Shown here in pieces: positions 32,982 to 33,057 of a stretch of 33,057 nucleotides of DNA. The stretch comes from Lachnospiraceae bacterium. Its GTDB lineage: Bacteria; Bacillota; Clostridia; Lachnospirales; Lachnospiraceae. The notes beneath the pieces are model-generated. The model worked only from the letters and a program-made list of their open reading frames with translations, ran no database searches and was not told where the DNA came from. The stretch lies in the NCBI GenBank assembly GCA_017484135.1, contig JAFUTQ010000077.1:1-33057 (forward strand), in the 5' to 3' direction. The first letter of the stretch is position 1. The number at the start of each line of letters is the position of its first letter. Both the position numbers and the translations under genes were made by a program.

Positions 32982-33057
32982 TCAAAATAATTCGACGCGC
33001 TCCAGCAGAAAATCGATCAGATTGCAATGAAAAATTCCGTCATTATCATAAAAGCTA
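32982..33057 (-). CDS. C-terminal end of an unidentified protein (cut by the window edge)
   Basis: The last 24 codons of a minus-strand gene, containing FYDNDGIFHCNLIDFLLE and ending RVELF, TGA at 32982-32984. The composition is protein-like. The gene continues beyond the window. I do not recognise it. Confidence 0.6.
   Translation of the reverse strand, partial: SFYDNDGIFHCNLIDFLLERVELF

Overview
The window looks like chromosome of an endospore-forming, butyrate-producing anaerobe of the Clostridia, most likely a gut Lachnospiraceae. The evidence is a spoVA sporulation locus, a thiolase / 3-hydroxybutyryl-CoA dehydrogenase / butyryl-CoA dehydrogenase / EtfBA operon, ferredoxin-type Fe-S proteins, single-chain carB, strong AGGAGG ribosome sites, and surface proteins with choline-binding-type GW repeats. 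I saw no phage genes, transposase, CRISPR array, rRNA or tRNA.

Layout. (1) 1-5.7 kb: a rearranged spoVA locus. A previously unlisted 52-aa membrane ORF, spoVAA and spoVAB lie on the minus strand. They are separated from spoVAD-spoVAE (minus) by a chemotaxis receptor gene and by spoVAC, which is inverted. Each of the three fragments has a sigma-G-like promoter with the same 17-nt spacing. (2) 6.0-11.2 kb: the butyrate operon thl-hbd-bcd-etfB-etfA (minus) without crt. A near-perfect clostridial Rex operator fills the spacer of its promoter. (3) 11.3-11.65 kb: a probable type I toxin-antitoxin module, made of a 34-aa hydrophobic peptide and an opposing RNA promoter. (4) 11.65-22.4 kb: cysE, two paralogous secreted GW-repeat proteins with near-consensus promoters, an O-antigen-ligase-like membrane protein and carAB, all on the minus strand. 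(5) 22.8-25.7 kb: a response regulator with a degenerate GGDEF and an EAL domain, plus an HPt protein, convergent with a class II Fic protein; they share one terminator hairpin. (6) 25.7-29.6 kb: a HerA/DUF853-type ATPase, then an overlapping three-gene operon of an ECF S component, a DUF1893 protein and an Fe-S aldo/keto reductase. (7) 29.6-33.0 kb: a MATE transporter with a long leader containing a possible 50-aa ORF, then a TetR-controlled flavodoxin-ferredoxin (EFR1-type) gene, then the end of an unidentified gene.

The most unusual signal is a family of large intergenic palindromes at 1-154, 2141-2245, 5740-5988 and 22601-22777, with a half copy at 27396-27429. Full copies fold on paper into a four-way cloverleaf: an outer stem, a short TGCCGAC-type hairpin, a long CTTTGCAC...GCGCAAAG hairpin and a TTCACATCG-type hairpin. 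The stem sequences differ between copies, but the two arms within each copy remain complementary. Such compensatory change suggests that the folded form is what is maintained. Coding calls are mostly secure. Promoter, operator, RNA and repeat calls come from reading the bases by eye and have not been tested computationally.
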